Positions 6,470 through 7,474 of a stretch of 7,474 nucleotides of DNA are shown here, piece after piece (within the stretch, counting starts at the first letter, position 1; each line of letters starts with the position of its first letter). A program made the position numbers and the translations under genes. The stretch is taken from positions 1 to 7,474 of the forward strand of contig JBOHVS010000075.1 in the NCBI GenBank assembly GCA_050735975.1, written 5' to 3'. The notes below the pieces were generated by a model. The model was not told where the DNA came from. It ran no database searches and saw only the letters and a program-made list of their open reading frames with translations. The stretch is from DATMBL01 sp050735975 (GTDB lineage Bacteria > Desulfobacterota > Binatia > UBA9968).

Positions 6470-6518
6470 TCTCCCCTGGGGCACGATTGAATGTCATATG
6501 GTTTCTTGGGCTCAAGAG

Positions 6519-7474
6519 TCAAGATTTCCAGCGTCTCTTTCGGCTCCAGCCGGAGCGCCAGCGCGAGCTCGCTGCGCCGCCGGGAGACGTATCATCTTTG
6601 GGATTGATCGACTCCAGTAGCTCTTGAAGTTTTTTATATCGCTCCTTTTGCGCCTCTGTCATGCTGGGTTTCCCCAGCAAGAAATCTTCCCCTCCGCTCT
6701 CTAACGGTTTCTCTTTTTCCGGGAGCGGATCCGGCGAATCCTTTGTTTCCGAACGACGTGCGTCGCTCAGGTCGTTGACTTCTGTCCGATATTCCACGGT
6801 GATTTCTTCTTTTAAGTTCGACTCCGGTTTTCCTGCGGAAGTCGTCCGGCTTTGCCATACGCCGATCTCCCATTGGGCCAGTTGCTCTATGAGAGCGTCC
6901 TTTTCGTTTTTGATGGTCACTAACTCATCATTGCGATTCTCAAGGAGAGCATGCTGCTCCGCCAACTGCTTTTGAAGATCGTCAATCCGGCCACGGAGCG
7001 TTTGTTCCATGCCGCTGATCGTTGCCTCGTGTTCTCGCAGCGCCGAGTTCTTGTGCTCGAGCGCTTTCTGAAGGTTTTTCAACTCGGTTTCGTACTCGCG
7101 CCGCGCCTCTTCGGCCTGCAGGGTGGCCGCACCTTCGGCCCGTTGCATCTCCGATTCCAGCTGAACCACACGTTGCCGCGCATCCGCCAGCCCCCCTTCT
7201 AATTTGTCAGCTTCCTCTCGATGATTTTCCAGGGCTGTTTGTTTTTCCGCGAGCTGCGCTCGGAGGTCGTAGGTCTCGGCGCGATGTGTGTCCTCCAGTG
7301 CGGCCACGATCTGCCGCTGCTCTTGCAGCTTCGATTCCTTGTCTTCAAGCTCGCGGCGCAGCGGCGCAAGTTCGGCCCGAAATTCGTTGCCGAGGCGCTC
7401 GGCGGTTTCTCTTGTCGCCGTGTCAGCACGCTGTTTTTCCCCTTCCAACTCGCCGGCCCTTGCCCGCGCCGTCG
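6519..7474 (-). CDS. coiled-coil protein of unknown function, 5' end outside window, 3' end possibly frameshifted
   Basis: The frame is open to the right edge, so the true start is outside; the first in-frame start codon inside the window is TTG at 7448, and numbering below counts from it. Residues 1 to about 190 are Glu, Lys, Arg, Gln, Leu and Ala-rich, a long coiled coil with no cysteine or membrane segment. It shows a 32-residue period: L30, L62, V94, L126 and L158 begin equivalent units with leucines at +4 and +11 in four of five. After WEIGVW (193-198) comes a polar, probably flexible linker, then a helix MTEAQKERYKKLQELLESINPK (263-284, continuous). The last 20 residues (from G290) are Arg, Trp and Ser-rich and look non-coding, and another frame continues more plausibly (see findings). 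No family is recognised. Long coiled coils often act as scaffolds or in signalling, and the adjacent KaiC-like ATPases are possible partners, by position only. Confidence 0.85.
   Translation of the reverse strand, partial: TARARAGELEGEKQRADTATRETAERLGNEFRAELAPLRRELEDKESKLQEQRQIVAALEDTHRAETYDLRAQLAEKQTALENHREEADKLEGGLADARQRVVQLESEMQRAEGAATLQAEEARREYETELKNLQKALEHKNSALREHEATISGMEQTLRGRIDDLQKQLAEQHALLENRNDELVTIKNEKDALIEQLAQWEIGVWQSRTTSAGKPESNLKEEITVEYRTEVNDLSDARRSETKDSPDPLPEKEKPLESGGEDFLLGKPSMTEAQKERYKKLQELLESINPKDDTSPGGAASSRWRSGWSRKRRWKS

Larger units (their letters stand above)
6298..6518. other. 221-bp spacer between the coiled-coil gene and the first KaiC-like gene
   Basis: It holds the ribosome site of the first KaiC-like gene, a 6-bp dyad acgctt-t-aagcgt (6356-6368) and a long imperfect inverted repeat (6398-6469). 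An AATAAT hexamer (near 6320-6325 on the minus strand) could be a -10 box, but no good -35 is found at normal spacing, so I do not call a promoter. No separate gene is supported. If the coiled-coil gene is frameshifted as suspected, its true coding part would extend into 6421-6518. Confidence 0.6.

Overview
All convincing genes in this 7.5 kb window lie on the minus strand. In transcription order they are: a coiled-coil protein (5' end outside the window), two tandem single-domain KaiC-like ATPases, a repeat-filled intergenic region, the disaggregase ClpB, a possible 58-residue basic protein coupled to clpB, and a DHA2-type MFS transporter whose last residues run off the left edge. No tRNA, rRNA, CRISPR array or transposase gene was seen.

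The sequence is bacterial: bacterial-type ClpB, Shine-Dalgarno sites and TTG starts. Base composition is moderately GC-rich. The phylum cannot be fixed. The intergenic repeats are a 'caccaagacac/gtgtcttagtgg' inverted repeat, an 'atcccg...cgggatgac...gtcatttcgagcgcagcgag' palindrome cluster, 'agagcagggagca' and 'tcagagatcagagg' purine tracts, and 'aggtt' repeats. From memory they resemble dispersed repeats in large environmental genomes (Acidobacteriota, Verrucomicrobiota, some former Deltaproteobacteria and similar lineages). This is only a hint.

Layout: 1-1422 MFS exporter; 1423-1501 short spacer with a GC-rich hairpin; 1502-1678 candidate small basic ORF starting on a TTG that overlaps the clpB stop; 1675-4302 clpB; 4303-4695 a 393-bp spacer with the clpB promoter candidate and at least three kinds of repeat; 4696-5508 and 5569-6297 the two KaiC-like ATPases, 60 bp apart; 6298-6518 a spacer with a long imperfect inverted repeat; 6519-7474 the coiled-coil gene.

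The two KaiC-like genes probably form one transcription unit, perhaps with the coiled-coil gene upstream. They have one RecA-like domain each rather than the two of clock KaiC, and no kaiA or kaiB is visible, so a signalling or regulatory ATPase role is likelier than a clock. The most notable observations are this tandem pair beside a coiled-coil protein with an exact 32-residue repeat period, signs of a 1-base frameshift at the 3' end of that coiled-coil gene, the density of different repeat families around the KaiC-like genes, and the possible small ORF behind clpB.
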